NCBI GenBank assembly: GCA_963663635.2
Contig: CAXXMY010000003.1
Location: forward strand, 124,001-188,000
Direction of reading: 5' to 3'
DNA length: 64,000 nucleotides
DNA from: Poriferisodalis sp963663635
Lineage (GTDB): Bacteria > Actinomycetota > Acidimicrobiia > Acidimicrobiales > Poriferisodalaceae
Under the pieces are notes generated by a model. The model searched no databases and was not told the origin of the DNA. It was given only the letters and a program-made list of their open reading frames with translations. Below, in pieces: positions 33,250 to 49,600 of this stretch (positions within the stretch are counted from its first letter, which is position 1; the number at the start of each line of letters is the position of its first letter). A program made the position numbers and the translations under genes.

Positions 33250-34707
33250 ATGGGTGACATTCGAGGATTCATGCGCCACGGCCGCGAGCTGCCGACGCGC
33301 CGTCCGGTGCCAGTGCGGCTGCGGGACTGGCGCGAGGTGTACGAGCCGTTCCCCGACAGTCATCTGCGCACCCAGGCCAGCCGCTGCATGGACTGCGGCG
33401 TGCCGTTCTGCAACGACGGCTGCCCGCTGGGCAACATCATCCCGGACTGGAACGACCTCGTACACCGCGACCGCTGGCGCGACGCCATCGAGCGGCTGCA
33501 CGCCACCAACAATTTCCCCGAGTTCACCGGCCGCCTGTGCCCGGCACCGTGCGAGGGCGCCTGCGTGCTCGGGATCAACTCCGACCCCGTGACGATCAAG
33601 CAGGTCGAAGTCTCGATCATCGACAAGGCGTGGGACGAAGGCTGGGTGCGTCCCGAGCTGCCAGCGCAGCGCACCGGCCGCACCGTGGCAGTCGTGGGCT
33701 CAGGGCCGGCGGGGCTTGCCGCCGCTCAGCAGCTCACCCGGGCCGGGCACGACGTGACCGTGTTCGAGCGTGCCGACCGGCTCGGCGGCCTGCTGCGTTA
33801 CGGCATCCCTGAGTTCAAGATGGAAAAGCGCCACATCGAACGTCGGCTCGACCAGATGAGCGCCGAGGGCACGAAGTTCCGCACGGGCGTCGAGGTGGGT
33901 GTCGACATCCCGGCCTCCGAGCTGCAGGCCAGCTTCGACGCGCTCGTACTGGCGGGCGGCGCAACCCAATGGCGCGACCTGCCGATCCCGGGCCGCGAGT
34001 TCGACGGCATTCACCAGGCGATGGAATACCTGCCTTGGTCGAACAAGGCCCAGGAAGGCGACCTCGATCCCTCCGACGTGCCCATCACCGCTGCGGTCAA
34101 GCATGTCGTCATCATCGGCGGCGGCGACACCGGTGCGGACTGCTTGGGCACTGCGCACCGCCAGGGCGCTGTGTCGGTGCATCAGTTCGAGATCTTGCCG
34201 CGGCCGCCCCAAGAGCGTGCGGCCGTCAATCCGTGGCCGACGTACCCGATGATCTACCGCACGTCCTCGGCTCACGAGGAGGGCGGCGACCGGGTGTACT
34301 CGGTGAACACCGAAGAGTTCCTGGGCGACGAGTCCGGCACCGTGCGCGCCCTGCGAGCCCATGAAGTGGCCTTCACCGACGGCCGCTTCGCGAAGGTCGA
34401 GGGCTCGGACTTCGAGTTGAAGTGCGAGCTGGTGCTGCTGGCGATGGGCTTTCTCGGACCTCAACAGGAGGGTCTGCTGGCCCAGCTCGGCACCGAGACC
34501 GACGCTCGCTCGAACGTGGTGCGCGACGACGACTACCGCACGAGCGTGGACGGCGTGTGGGTCTGCGGTGACATGGGCCGCGGCCAGAGCCTCATCGTGT
34601 GGGCCATCGCTGAGGGCCGAGCCTGCGCGGCTGCGGTCGACGAGGCGCTGATGGGCTCTACCGCACTCCCCCGGCCCATCGGTCCGTCGGCCCGTCCGCT
34701 CAACTGA
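33250..34707 (+). CDS. gltD: Glutamate synthase small subunit
   Basis: 485 residues. The N-terminal cluster-binding region has CMDCGVPFCNDGCPLGN and CPAPCEGACVLG. An FAD-binding Rossmann motif VVGSGPAGLAAAQQL follows near residue 145, then an NADPH Rossmann motif IIGGGDTGADCLGTA near residue 290. It passes electrons from NADPH to GltB. It lies 59 bp after gltB on the same strand; the ATG follows a GGGGCTCGGC stretch rather than a clear ribosome site. Confidence 0.96.
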   Translation: MGDIRGFMRHGRELPTRRPVPVRLRDWREVYEPFPDSHLRTQASRCMDCGVPFCNDGCPLGNIIPDWNDLVHRDRWRDAIERLHATNNFPEFTGRLCPAPCEGACVLGINSDPVTIKQVEVSIIDKAWDEGWVRPELPAQRTGRTVAVVGSGPAGLAAAQQLTRAGHDVTVFERADRLGGLLRYGIPEFKMEKRHIERRLDQMSAEGTKFRTGVEVGVDIPASELQASFDALVLAGGATQWRDLPIPGREFDGIHQAMEYLPWSNKAQEGDLDPSDVPITAAVKHVVIIGGGDTGADCLGTAHRQGAVSVHQFEILPRPPQERAAVNPWPTYPMIYRTSSAHEEGGDRVYSVNTEEFLGDESGTVRALRAHEVAFTDGRFAKVEGSDFELKCELVLLAMGFLGPQQEGLLAQLGTETDARSNVVRDDDYRTSVDGVWVCGDMGRGQSLIVWAIAEGRACAAAVDEALMGSTALPRPIGPSARPLN

Positions 34708-34763
34708 GGGCCGGTTGCCGCGAGCTGCACTGGGACGGATGGGGTAACAGGAAGGTGACGACC

Positions 34764-36032
34764 GTGAGTGCTTCCGCGTACATCGTGGACGGCGAACGCC
34801 TCTGGCGAACGCTCGCAGAATTGGCAGAGATCGGGGCCACGCCCGCCGGTGGCGTCGCTCGTGTCGCCCTCACCGATGACGACCGTGCCGGGCGCGAACA
34901 GTTCGTGGCGTGGGTGCGGGAGCTGGGCTGTTCAGTGCATATCGACCAGATGGGCAACCTGTTTGCTCGTCGCGACGGCACCGATCCGAGCCGTTCACCG
35001 GTGGTGATCGGCAGCCACCTCGACAGCCAGCCCACCGGCGGCAAGTACGACGGCGCCTACGGCGTGATGGTCGGCCTTGAGGTTCTTCGGGTGCTGCACG
35101 ACAACCAAGTCGAAACAGCGGCGCCCATCGAAGTCGTGTCGTGGACGAACGAGGAGGGGGCACGATTTCCCCCGGCCATGATCGGCTCGGGCGTCTTCGC
35201 GGGAGCGTTCAGTCTTGACGAGGGTCTGTCCGCACCCGGGGTCGATGGCATCACGCTCGGCGACGAATTGAAGCGCATCGGCTACGCGGGCGACGAGCCG
35301 TGCGGGGACGGCCGACGGCCGGTGGGCTGTTACATCGAGCCCCACATCGAGCAGGGTCCGATTCTCGAGGCGGCGGGTATCACCCTGGGAGCCGTAAACG
35401 GTGTGCAGGGCATCCGCTGGTACGACGTGGCGATCGAAGGTCAGTCCGCGCATGCGGGCAGCACGCCGATGGAGCACCGCGCTGATGCGATGGTGAGCGC
35501 GGCGATGCTGATCTGCGAAGCCGATGCCATCGCTCGTCGTCGGGCTCCCGAGGGCCGAGCCACCGTCGGCACGCTGACAACCGGCACGGGATCACGCAAC
35601 ACGGTGGCCGGTTCGGTCGCTTTGACGGTCGACTTGCGGCATCCAGACGCCGACGAGCTCGAAGCGATGCACGACGATTTGGTTGCCTACGCAGCGAGTG
35701 CGCTCTTTGCGGCCGGCAACAGCGGCGTTGATACGGGCCTGCCTCCGCGCCCGCAGATCACCCAGATCTGGTATTCGCCGCCCATCGTGTTCGACGCGGG
35801 CGTCGTCGGGGCGCTGCGTGATGGGGCACGAGCCGCCGGATTCGATCCGGTCGACATCACCTCAGGGGCCGGGCACGACGCCTGCTACGTGTCCCAGATC
35901 GCACCGACCGGGATGCTGTTCATTCCCTGCGCCGACGGCCTGTCACACAACGAGGCCGAATCGATACTGCCCGAACATGCCGTCGCCGGAGCGCAGGCCA
36001 CGCTCAACGCCGTTGTGAAGCTGGCTGGCTAG
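34764..36032 (+). CDS. M20-family amidohydrolase (N-carbamoyl-amino-acid hydrolase/allantoate amidohydrolase type)
   Basis: About 422 residues of the Zn/Mn-dependent hydantoinase/carbamoylase family. Metal ligands appear in VVIGSHLDSQPTGGKYDG and SWTNEEGARF, the dimerisation domain contains GQSAHAGSTPMEHRAD, and the C-terminal GAGHDACYVS supplies a further ligand. Such enzymes remove carbamoyl groups from N-carbamoyl amino acids, ureidoglycolate or allantoate; which substrate is unknown. GTG 34764 is chosen since AGGAAGG ends 8 bases before it; GTG 34755 is too close. It is downstream of gltBD and may feed nitrogen metabolism. Confidence 0.88.
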   Translation: MSASAYIVDGERLWRTLAELAEIGATPAGGVARVALTDDDRAGREQFVAWVRELGCSVHIDQMGNLFARRDGTDPSRSPVVIGSHLDSQPTGGKYDGAYGVMVGLEVLRVLHDNQVETAAPIEVVSWTNEEGARFPPAMIGSGVFAGAFSLDEGLSAPGVDGITLGDELKRIGYAGDEPCGDGRRPVGCYIEPHIEQGPILEAAGITLGAVNGVQGIRWYDVAIEGQSAHAGSTPMEHRADAMVSAAMLICEADAIARRRAPEGRATVGTLTTGTGSRNTVAGSVALTVDLRHPDADELEAMHDDLVAYAASALFAAGNSGVDTGLPPRPQITQIWYSPPIVFDAGVVGALRDGARAAGFDPVDITSGAGHDACYVSQIAPTGMLFIPCADGLSHNEAESILPEHAVAGAQATLNAVVKLAG

Positions 36033-36064
36033 GAGGCCGGGCGGATTGGCTCTGCCGTGCAGGA

Positions 36065-37210
36065 TTAGACGAGCAGCGAGAGCCGTCGGCACAGCAGGAC
36101 GGCGCGCGCCGCCTGCTCCATGGCCGTCCACGCCGGCTGGTCGGCAGGCTCGCCTTGCCAGCCCATCTGTCGCAGTCGCTCGGTGAGCCGTACATCGCCG
36201 GCACCGAGTTCAGCGCGCTTGAGCCAGCCGTCGGCAGCCTGGACATCACGCACCGCCGAGCGTCGCGCGTCGGTCCACATCTGAGCGTCCACATCGAGCG
36301 GCGGATCCGACGGGATTGCAACGATCATCGCCGCAGCGGTGTGCCGCCACTGACGCACCTCATCGATGGGCACAGCGGCGGGCCACGCCCGCATCAGGTG
36401 CTGCTCCACGGTGCGGTCATCGGGGGAAGCTCCGTCGAGCATGGACAGGTCGACTTGGCTCAACGCAGTCACTGCCGCGACCGTCGCCGCCACATTGGGG
36501 CGTGGCGGGGTCAGGCGTTCCCGCAGCGCGGCGAACGCGGCTGCGCCCTCGTCGCCGCTCATCCAGCTGATGAAGTCGCTGCGGGCACGGGCACGGAACA
36601 TCGGCGTCGCGAAGGTGTCGGCCCACCACTGCACGGGGTGCAGCATCGCGGCCATCCTGGGCTCGAACTCTTCCCATCGGCGGGCGTGCTCTTCCGACCG
36701 GAAGAGATTCATGCCCGCTCAGCGGAAAGGTCGGTTGGCAGCGTCCCCGCCGACCTGGCTGCGGGTGTAGCCCACCATGGTTGACGGCTCGACCGACAGG
36801 ACCTCGTCGTCGCGCATCTCGATCCGCAGCGGCTCGTCGCCAACCAGGCATGGCGCGGTGACCGTGACGGTCTGGCCGGGGAACAGCCAGCGAACCGCCA
36901 GCGCCTCGAAGCCGCATTGAGCGAACCAGCGCTGCTCGCCGTCGACGCTGACCCGGTACTGCGTGGGCTGATTGTTGAACGGCGGGAACGACGCGATGTA
37001 GTCAGTGCCCGGGTGCAGCCAGCCCGGCGTCAGGTCGATGATGCGGGCAATCAGCGCCTTGGCCCGCAGCGGTTCGACCCCAAGCGTGTGTGCCAACTCC
37101 GCGTAGTGGGGAGCAACGCCGGTGGCGACGATCTCGCCCATGATCGCCGTGTACGCGGCATCCAATTCGGCCAGTGAGAGGCCGTCGTGGTCGTTCTCGT
37201 CACCCGCCAT
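36065..37210 (-). CDS. MerB (alkylmercury lyase)-like selenoprotein, in-frame TGA read as selenocysteine
   Basis: One reading frame of 382 codons interrupted only by TGA at 36721-36719. Residues 1-163 match the MerB fold: a winged-helix-like N-terminus, then RWFAQCGFEAL (Cys99, Glu102, aligned with MerB Cys96 and Asp99), APCLVGDEP (Cys121) and VLSVEPSTMVGY. After the TGA (residue 164) the protein continues AGMNLFRSEEHARRW, equivalent to MerB CCHVHFFASVPTAEDW, so the TGA falls at the conserved cysteine pair. A perfect two-part hairpin follows the TGA at once. Residues about 185-381 form a helical extension of unknown function. MerB cleaves carbon-mercury bonds; the substrate here is unknown. 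The alternative is a nonsense-mutated pseudogene, less likely given the hairpin and the intact downstream frame. Confidence 0.78.
36680..36718 (-). promoter_or_regulatory. Bacterial SECIS-like hairpin directly after the in-frame TGA
   Basis: Starting at the base after the TGA, the minus strand reads a lower stem GCGGGC / GCCCGC (6 bp), an internal loop (ATGAAT opposite CAC), an upper stem CTCTTCC / GGAAGAG (7 bp) and the apical loop GGTC. The loop begins 19 bases after the TGA, inside the 16-37 base window described for bacterial SECIS elements, and it starts with G and contains U, as SelB recognition requires. Confidence 0.78.
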
Positions 37211-37382
37211 GACGCGACTGTAGAACCTCGCAGACGAATTGGTCGAAACCGCTGATCAATTGGGTCACGAACGGTTCACAATCCTGAGGCGAGGGTCCAC
37301 CAATTCGGGACGAAAGTGCGGTACTTCTGTTTTGTCGCACGCCGTCGGTGACGGCACGCATTTCTGACCGCAGGAGGCCCCG
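37211..37382. promoter_or_regulatory. Divergent promoter region between the MerB-like gene and the surface-protein gene
   Basis: 172 gene-free bases. They contain two AATTGG-type repeats 21 bases apart (GACGAATTGG at 37233 and GATCAATTGG at 37254), a small inverted repeat GCCGTC-GGT-GACGGC at 37341-37355, and AGGAGG five bases before the TTG start at 37383. No confident -35/-10 pair was identified for either direction. Confidence 0.45.
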
Positions 37383-44105
<6,723 letters not shown>

Positions 44106-44149
44106 CTCACCAACACGCTCATCTCGTGAGCCGCAAGTAGCTTGCGCAC

Positions 44150-44914
44150 ATGGCTGCGCACACCCCGTCCAACGCTGATCTGACAGCCACACGCTTCGAT
44201 TCGCTCATGGAAGTGATCCGGCTGCGGCGTTCCGTTCGCAGCTTCGAGCCGCCGCCGGAACCACTGCCCACCGAGGTGCTGCAGGGCATTTGTGAGGCCG
44301 GTCGCTGGGCGCCCTCAGGCGCGAACACCCAACCTTGGCACTTCGTCGTCGCAGCAGAACGCGCTGATGTGCTCGCCGTCTCAGATGTGTTCGTCCGCCA
44401 GGCCGACCGGCTGGTGGAGCATTGCCGCGGCTTTCCCCACGTCCACAAGAAGCACTGGCTGCACAACTCCCTGGCCATCGTGCTGCTGTTCTGCGATCCC
44501 CGCTGGGTCGACTCGTACCCGGTCAGCGACCACGACGGCTGGGCTCGTGAGTACGACACCAACAACGAGAAGATCTTGCTCGCCTCGGTCGGCGCCGCAG
44601 CGCAGAACATGCACCTCGCGGCAGCTGCGTACGGTCTCACCACGGCATGGCTGAGCGGGGGCGGAGAGGACACGACGGCCCGGGAGCTGCGCGATCTGCT
44701 GGGCGTGCCCGATGCGCTCACCCCAATCGCCACGATTCCCATCGGATGGCCGCACCGCCGAGCCGAATCGCGCTACCGCCACCAGCTCGACCAGCTCATC
44801 CACTGGGGACGTTGGGACCCCGAGCGCACTCCCGCCGACGACGCCGTGCAGACCTACGTGAGCGGTGTCCGCCGCCAGGCCATGTACCGAGGCAGTGAGA
44901 CACTCGAAGAATGA
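44150..44914 (+). CDS. Nitroreductase-family protein
   Basis: 254 residues of the FMN-dependent nitroreductase fold. FMN contacts are in RRSVRSFE (near residue 27), APSGANTQPWHFVV (near residue 55), and the late AYGLTTAWLSGG and IATIPIGWP segments. The insertion RGFPHVHKKHWLHN before the third strand is longer than in small nitroreductases. The substrate may be a nitro- or quinone-type compound; it cannot be told. No good ribosome site precedes the ATG. It is convergent with the GPP34 gene, with a shared inverted repeat between them. Confidence 0.88.
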   Translation: MAAHTPSNADLTATRFDSLMEVIRLRRSVRSFEPPPEPLPTEVLQGICEAGRWAPSGANTQPWHFVVAAERADVLAVSDVFVRQADRLVEHCRGFPHVHKKHWLHNSLAIVLLFCDPRWVDSYPVSDHDGWAREYDTNNEKILLASVGAAAQNMHLAAAAYGLTTAWLSGGGEDTTARELRDLLGVPDALTPIATIPIGWPHRRAESRYRHQLDQLIHWGRWDPERTPADDAVQTYVSGVRRQAMYRGSETLEE

Positions 44915-44958
44915 TTCGGCGCTCGCGGGCTCAGACGCCGCCGCGAGGTTGCGCCGAA
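44915..44958. terminator. Bidirectional terminator-like inverted repeat
   Basis: Between two convergent genes, nested complementary arms TTCGGCG...CGCCGAA (outer) and CTCGCGG...CCGCGAG (inner) flank a 12-base loop. The symmetric structure could stop transcription in both directions; there is no U-rich tail. Confidence 0.6.
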
Positions 44959-44962
44959 GCGT

Positions 44963-45619
44963 CTAGAGCATGAAGCGGCTGACCGTCGAGCTGGCCAGCC
45001 ACATCTCGATGTCGCGGATCGCCTGGGTCATGGCCTGACCGATCAGGTCCAGCTTACGCACCTGCTCGATGCGTGCCGCAGCCTGCTCGAGCTCAGTCTT
45101 CGAGAGCAGCTCGCCGAAGATTCCGCAGGCATCAGCGAGGCAGATGATGACGATGTCACGCGGGCTGGGGATCTCATCGCTGAACAGCACGCCCATGATC
45201 CGAAGCTTCACCTCGCGCTCGGCCGTGCCGTCGACCACCGGGTAGCGGCGTGACCGGAACACCCACAGGTGGCGGTCGTCGTGCCGTTCGAGAATGCCGT
45301 GGTCCACAAGCCTGGCGAACGCCTCTTCGCGGATGCCCTCGGCGCGCGCTGCGGTGTGCTCGACCCAGTAGCGAGCATCGCTCTCTTCACGCTGCGCTGC
45401 GATGTGCGCCAAGGTGGGATCCAGCAGGCCGTCCTCTACCGGTGTCGCGTCGATCAGCATGAGCTTCTCGAGATCGGTGTCGACCCGGTTCTCCATGGCC
45501 AGGTCCATGAGCACGGCGCCGGCGATCGTTCGATCCAGCGTGCGCTCGGGGACATGAATCAGCTTCCCGTCGTCGTCGCGCAGCAGCAACAGGAGAATCT
45601 CTTCAACGAATCTCAGCAT
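44963..45619 (-). CDS. GPP34 (GOLPH3/Vps74-type) domain protein
   Basis: 218 residues. The N-terminal VEEILLLLLRDDDGKLIHVPERTLDRTIAGAVLMDLAMENRVD pattern and the C-terminal DIVIICLADACGIF match the Golgi phosphoprotein 3 family, which in eukaryotes binds phosphatidylinositol-4-phosphate. Homologues are common in actinobacteria, where the role is unknown. Expected to be cytoplasmic or peripheral to the membrane. It sits 90 bp from the DUF192 lipoprotein gene on the same strand. Confidence 0.85.
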   Translation of the reverse strand: MLRFVEEILLLLLRDDDGKLIHVPERTLDRTIAGAVLMDLAMENRVDTDLEKLMLIDATPVEDGLLDPTLAHIAAQREESDARYWVEHTAARAEGIREEAFARLVDHGILERHDDRHLWVFRSRRYPVVDGTAEREVKLRIMGVLFSDEIPSPRDIVIICLADACGIFGELLSKTELEQAAARIEQVRKLDLIGQAMTQAIRDIEMWLASSTVSRFML

Positions 45620-45709
45620 GGCGTTCGTTCAGCTCCTGACAGGTCGATATCGAAGGGCTCGCCGCAGCGTGCGGGTACTGAGGGCAGCGTAGTGGGCGTC
45701 GGTGTCGCA

Positions 45710-46522
45710 TCAGAAGTCCATCGAGATGTTCGTGGCGCTAGCGAGGCCCAGGTCGAACGACGGGCCGAGCGGGTGCTCGATTGCGAACACGTACGGACCA
45801 TCGGCGTGATAGCGCGCGCAGTCTCCCGCAGGTGTCGGCGGCAGGCACGGAACCATGTCGGCACCCGAGACCACCCTCCCGTCGGCAGCGACGAAGGTGA
45901 TTCGCAGCGGCAGCGGCGTATCGCGCATCCAGAAGGCACCAGTGGTGTTCCCGTCGAACACAAAGACCATGGCGGCGTATCCCCCCAGCGCATCGAAGTC
46001 TTCGACGCCCATCAAGCCCGCCGAACGCGCTTGTGGGGTCGCTGCGACGACGACCGGCCAGACCGTCGTCCCCGAGGATGACTCGACATGCAACAGCCCT
46101 TCGTCGAAGCCGTGGCGCGGCTCGGCGGCGTCCAAGACCTGCAACGCCCAGGCCTCCGGATTCGCGTCGGTCTCGGGGGCCGAGACGTCGGCCGAAACGG
46201 GAACGGCTGCCGGCGCTGTGTCCTCGGAGTCGTTCGCGCTCGCGGTGTCTGCGCTCGAGGTGTCGGAGATCGCGGTGTCGGAGATCGCTGCGGCAGGCAA
46301 CGTCGTCGGAGAGACTTCGGCGGCTTCGGCGCGGACCTGGCCCGTCTCGGCAACCGCCGAAGAAGCGACCACCGTCACCACTGGTGCGACCACCACCGGT
46401 GCAGCGGACGTGCTCACGGGAGCGATGAGGCCGCCGGTGCGAGTCGACTCGCGCACCGAGCAACCAACCACCGCCAGCGCGGTGACAACGACGACGATCG
46501 ACCAGCGGGTCAGTGCACGCAC
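45710..46522 (-). CDS. DUF192 lipoprotein
   Basis: 270 residues. The GTG at 46522 gives a short basic start, a hydrophobic segment and a lipobox (TALAVVGCS) with Cys about residue 21, so it should be lipid-anchored outside the membrane. Residues about 25-115 are an Ala/Ser/Thr/Val-rich linker with repeated ISDTA units. The C-terminal DUF192 domain begins near residue 145 (RSAGLMGVEDFDALGGYAAMVFVFDG, then AFWMRDTPLPLRITFV). DUF192 function is not established. It is divergent from the P450-kinase gene, with 88 bp between starts. Confidence 0.85.
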   Translation of the reverse strand: MRALTRWSIVVVVTALAVVGCSVRESTRTGGLIAPVSTSAAPVVVAPVVTVVASSAVAETGQVRAEAAEVSPTTLPAAAISDTAISDTSSADTASANDSEDTAPAAVPVSADVSAPETDANPEAWALQVLDAAEPRHGFDEGLLHVESSSGTTVWPVVVAATPQARSAGLMGVEDFDALGGYAAMVFVFDGNTTGAFWMRDTPLPLRITFVAADGRVVSGADMVPCLPPTPAGDCARYHADGPYVFAIEHPLGPSFDLGLASATNISMDF

Positions 46523-46610
46523 CGTTTCATTGTGCCCGGCGAGCCGAATTCTTGAACTCTCGCGAGGCCGCGCGGTGGAACCGTCAGCAACCCGTGATGA
46601 GATAGGGGCT

Positions 46611-49600
46611 GTGACTGCCGCGACGACCCGGGTGACGGCGCCACTGCCGACGCGGTCGGTTGGCCAAGCAGGTGCCATTCCGTTCGCAGATTTTGCGTTC
46701 GGCAACTTCGCCGATCTGGTGGCCATGAGCCGCGATCTCAACCGCACCGGCGACTGGGTGGTGCGCACACCGTTCGGGCTCTTCGTGCACGGCTACAGCC
46801 AAGCCCGCACGATCCTGCGCGATCCCAGCTGGATCTCGGTGCTGGCGGGCGTTTCGATGCTCGATGGCATGGAGAACCCGTCGGTCGACGTCTCCGCGCT
46901 GATGGCGCTCGTGCAGCGCAGCACTCCAGGCGACGACAGCGACGGCGCGACCGTGTCGCGTAGGGCACGGCCCAACGTGCTCTCGCTTGAAGGCGACGAC
47001 CATCGCCGGCTGCGCAGGCTGTTCGGACCCGCATTCACCCCGGCGGCAGCCGATCGCCTGAGGCCGTTCATGGCGCAGCACGCCGCGGCGCTCATCGAAC
47101 CGCTCGTCGCTGCCGGGGGCGGCGAGGTCGTCGGTGAGCTGTGCAGCCCGTATCCGGTGCCGATCATCTGCCGGCTGCTGGGCGTGACCGACGACGACTG
47201 GGAGACCTTCGGCCGATGGGCCGAAACGATCTTTGGTCTCTTCGACGGTGATGCAGCCGCCGTGATGGCCAAGCTGAGAGACATCGCCGCGGCGCAAGCC
47301 GAATTGGCGACCTACGTCATCGACCTGCTGGAGCGGCGACGGCAGGCGCCCGCGGACGACCTGCTGTCAGAGCTGATCGCGGTCTCCGACGATGGGGATC
47401 GGCTGAGCGCGGATGAACTGATCGGCATGGTCGAGGCGCTGCTGCTCGCTGGCACCGACACCACTCGCAACCAGCTGGGAGCGACGCTGGCGGTGCTGGC
47501 CGACCGGCCCGAGCAGTATGCGGCGCTGCGAGCGGATCCGTCGCGGATCCCCCAATTCGTCGAAGAGTCGCTCCGCTACATCGGAGCCGTCCGAATCGCG
47601 GCGAGGATTGCAACTCGCTATGTCGTCGTGGACGGGCTGGCCTTCCCCGCAGGCACGACGATCATGGTCGGGCTGCACGCCGCAAGCCTCTCTGGAGGCT
47701 GCCCGGCGCATGCGGCGACGAACGGAGACCGTGCCCACGCCCCGCACAACGGCATCACGGACTCACACGGTGCGACGCTCGATGAGCAGGCGCCGGATGA
47801 GCAGGCGCGTGATCCGTACGAATTCGATCACCTGGCGCCCCGCGATCAGCCGCATCTCGGCTTCGGCAGCGGTGCACACCACTGTCTGGGCGCGTTCCTC
47901 GCTCGGGCAGAGCTCCAAGAGGCGCTCCGAGCCTTCGTCGAACGAGTAGAGAGCTTTGAGCTGAGCGATCCGGTGGAGTGGAAGCCGCTCACGATGGGGA
48001 TCTGGGGGCCGGCTCGGATGCGCCTCGTGATCCACCCGCCCGGATCGGCTCCCCAGCGCCCGAAGGACAATCGCTTCGCGGCCGGGACGCTCCCGCCCGA
48101 ACGGCTGCCAGCAAACAACGCGGCCTCCGCTGAGCACGACCGGTACCTCGCATCGGTGGCGCCGCTGCGCCAAGCCATCAGAGCGCAAGTACCAGAGCTG
48201 ATCGTGCGCCCGAAGTTCCCGCCGCTGGGACGGCTGGTGATCACCGCGGCACGGATCGGGTGGGCGGTGTACGCGGGGCGCCTGCTGGATCGACGGCTCG
48301 ACGCCGATGAGCGCCGAGTGCGCATCTACCGGCGCTTGCGTCGCGCTGCAGAAAAGCTGGGTCCCGCGTACATCAAGCTCGCGCAGCTCATCGCGGCCGG
48401 TGAAGGTGTCTTCCCCGACGCCCTCGTGTCCGAGTGCCGTCGCTGCCTCGACCGGGTTCCTGCCGAGCCGTGGCCGGCAATCCGCAAGATCCTCGAGGCC
48501 GAGCTCGGTCCGCTGGATCAGCGATTCTCCGACCTCCGCAGCGAGGTGACGGCCGCGGCCTCCATCGCACAGGTGCACGAAGGCACGCTGGCGGACGGCT
48601 CGCAGGTGATGATCAAGGTGCAGCGGCCCCGCATCCGCCGGCATGTCAAGCGAGACCTCACGGTGCTGGCCTGGCTTGCCCCCAAGCTGGTGGGCCGTAT
48701 CCCTATCGCAGCGCTCGCGAATCCGCCTGCGCTGGTGGAACTCTTTGCCGAGACGATCTCGGAAGAACTGGACTTTCGCGTCGAAGTGGCCAACCTGTTC
48801 GAGGTCGAGCGCGCATTGCACACCACGGCGCCCGGACGCTGGCAGGTCCCCGAGCCACGCCTCGACGCCGTTACCGAGCGAGTGATCGTCATGAGCCGCG
48901 TCGAAGGCCGGCCGCTCAGCGATCTTCAGCCTGGCGAACTTGCCGAAGGCGAGGCCGAGGCGATCTTTCGCCAGATGCTCGACGCGCTGTTAGAGGGGGC
49001 GTGCTTGTCGGGCGTGTTCCACGGCGACTTCCACGCCGGCAACGTCTTCGTCGACGCTGCTGCGGATGGCAGTCGCCCGCCGACGGTGGGCCTGGTGGAC
49101 TTCGGCATCACCGGACGCCTGGAGGGCGCCCGGCGCATCGCCTTCCTGCGGTACGTCGTCGGTCTCATCACCGGTGATCTGCGCGCACAGATCGACGGCA
49201 TGTCGGACCTGGGCGCGTTCGGTCCTGGCAGCAATCCCGAACGAGTCATCGCTGACCTGCAACTCGACCGACCGGGTTTCGATCCGCTGGAGCTGACAGA
49301 GGAAGAATTCACCGCCGAGTTCCGGGCCCTGATCTCAGGCCTGTTGGCGAACGGGGCGCGCATACCCAAAGAGCTGATGCTGTTCGTCAAGAACTTCGCG
49401 TACCTGAACTCCGTCATCGGCGAGTTGGAACCCGACATGGAGGTGCTCGCGCAATTTGAGCGCATCGCCTCGTCCTTCTTCGCCCGAAACGGCGTGCGGA
49501 TGGCCGCCGAGATCGGCTTCTCACCGGCTCCTGAGTCCGTCAATCAGGCCACCATCCGCCAGGCCATGGGCATCTCCCCCACCGAGCGCCGCGTCACCTG

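Noticed and set aside
36065..37210. MerB-like gene read as two separate genes or as a plain pseudogene
   Set aside because: Both halves share one frame, the downstream ATG follows only three codons after the TGA, the TGA coincides with the conserved cysteine, and a SECIS-type hairpin follows directly. The pseudogene option stays open but is less likely.
45855..46610. Upstream part of the long plus-strand frame as part of the P450 fusion
   Set aside because: It is antisense to the DUF192 lipoprotein, and P450 homology begins only near 46640.
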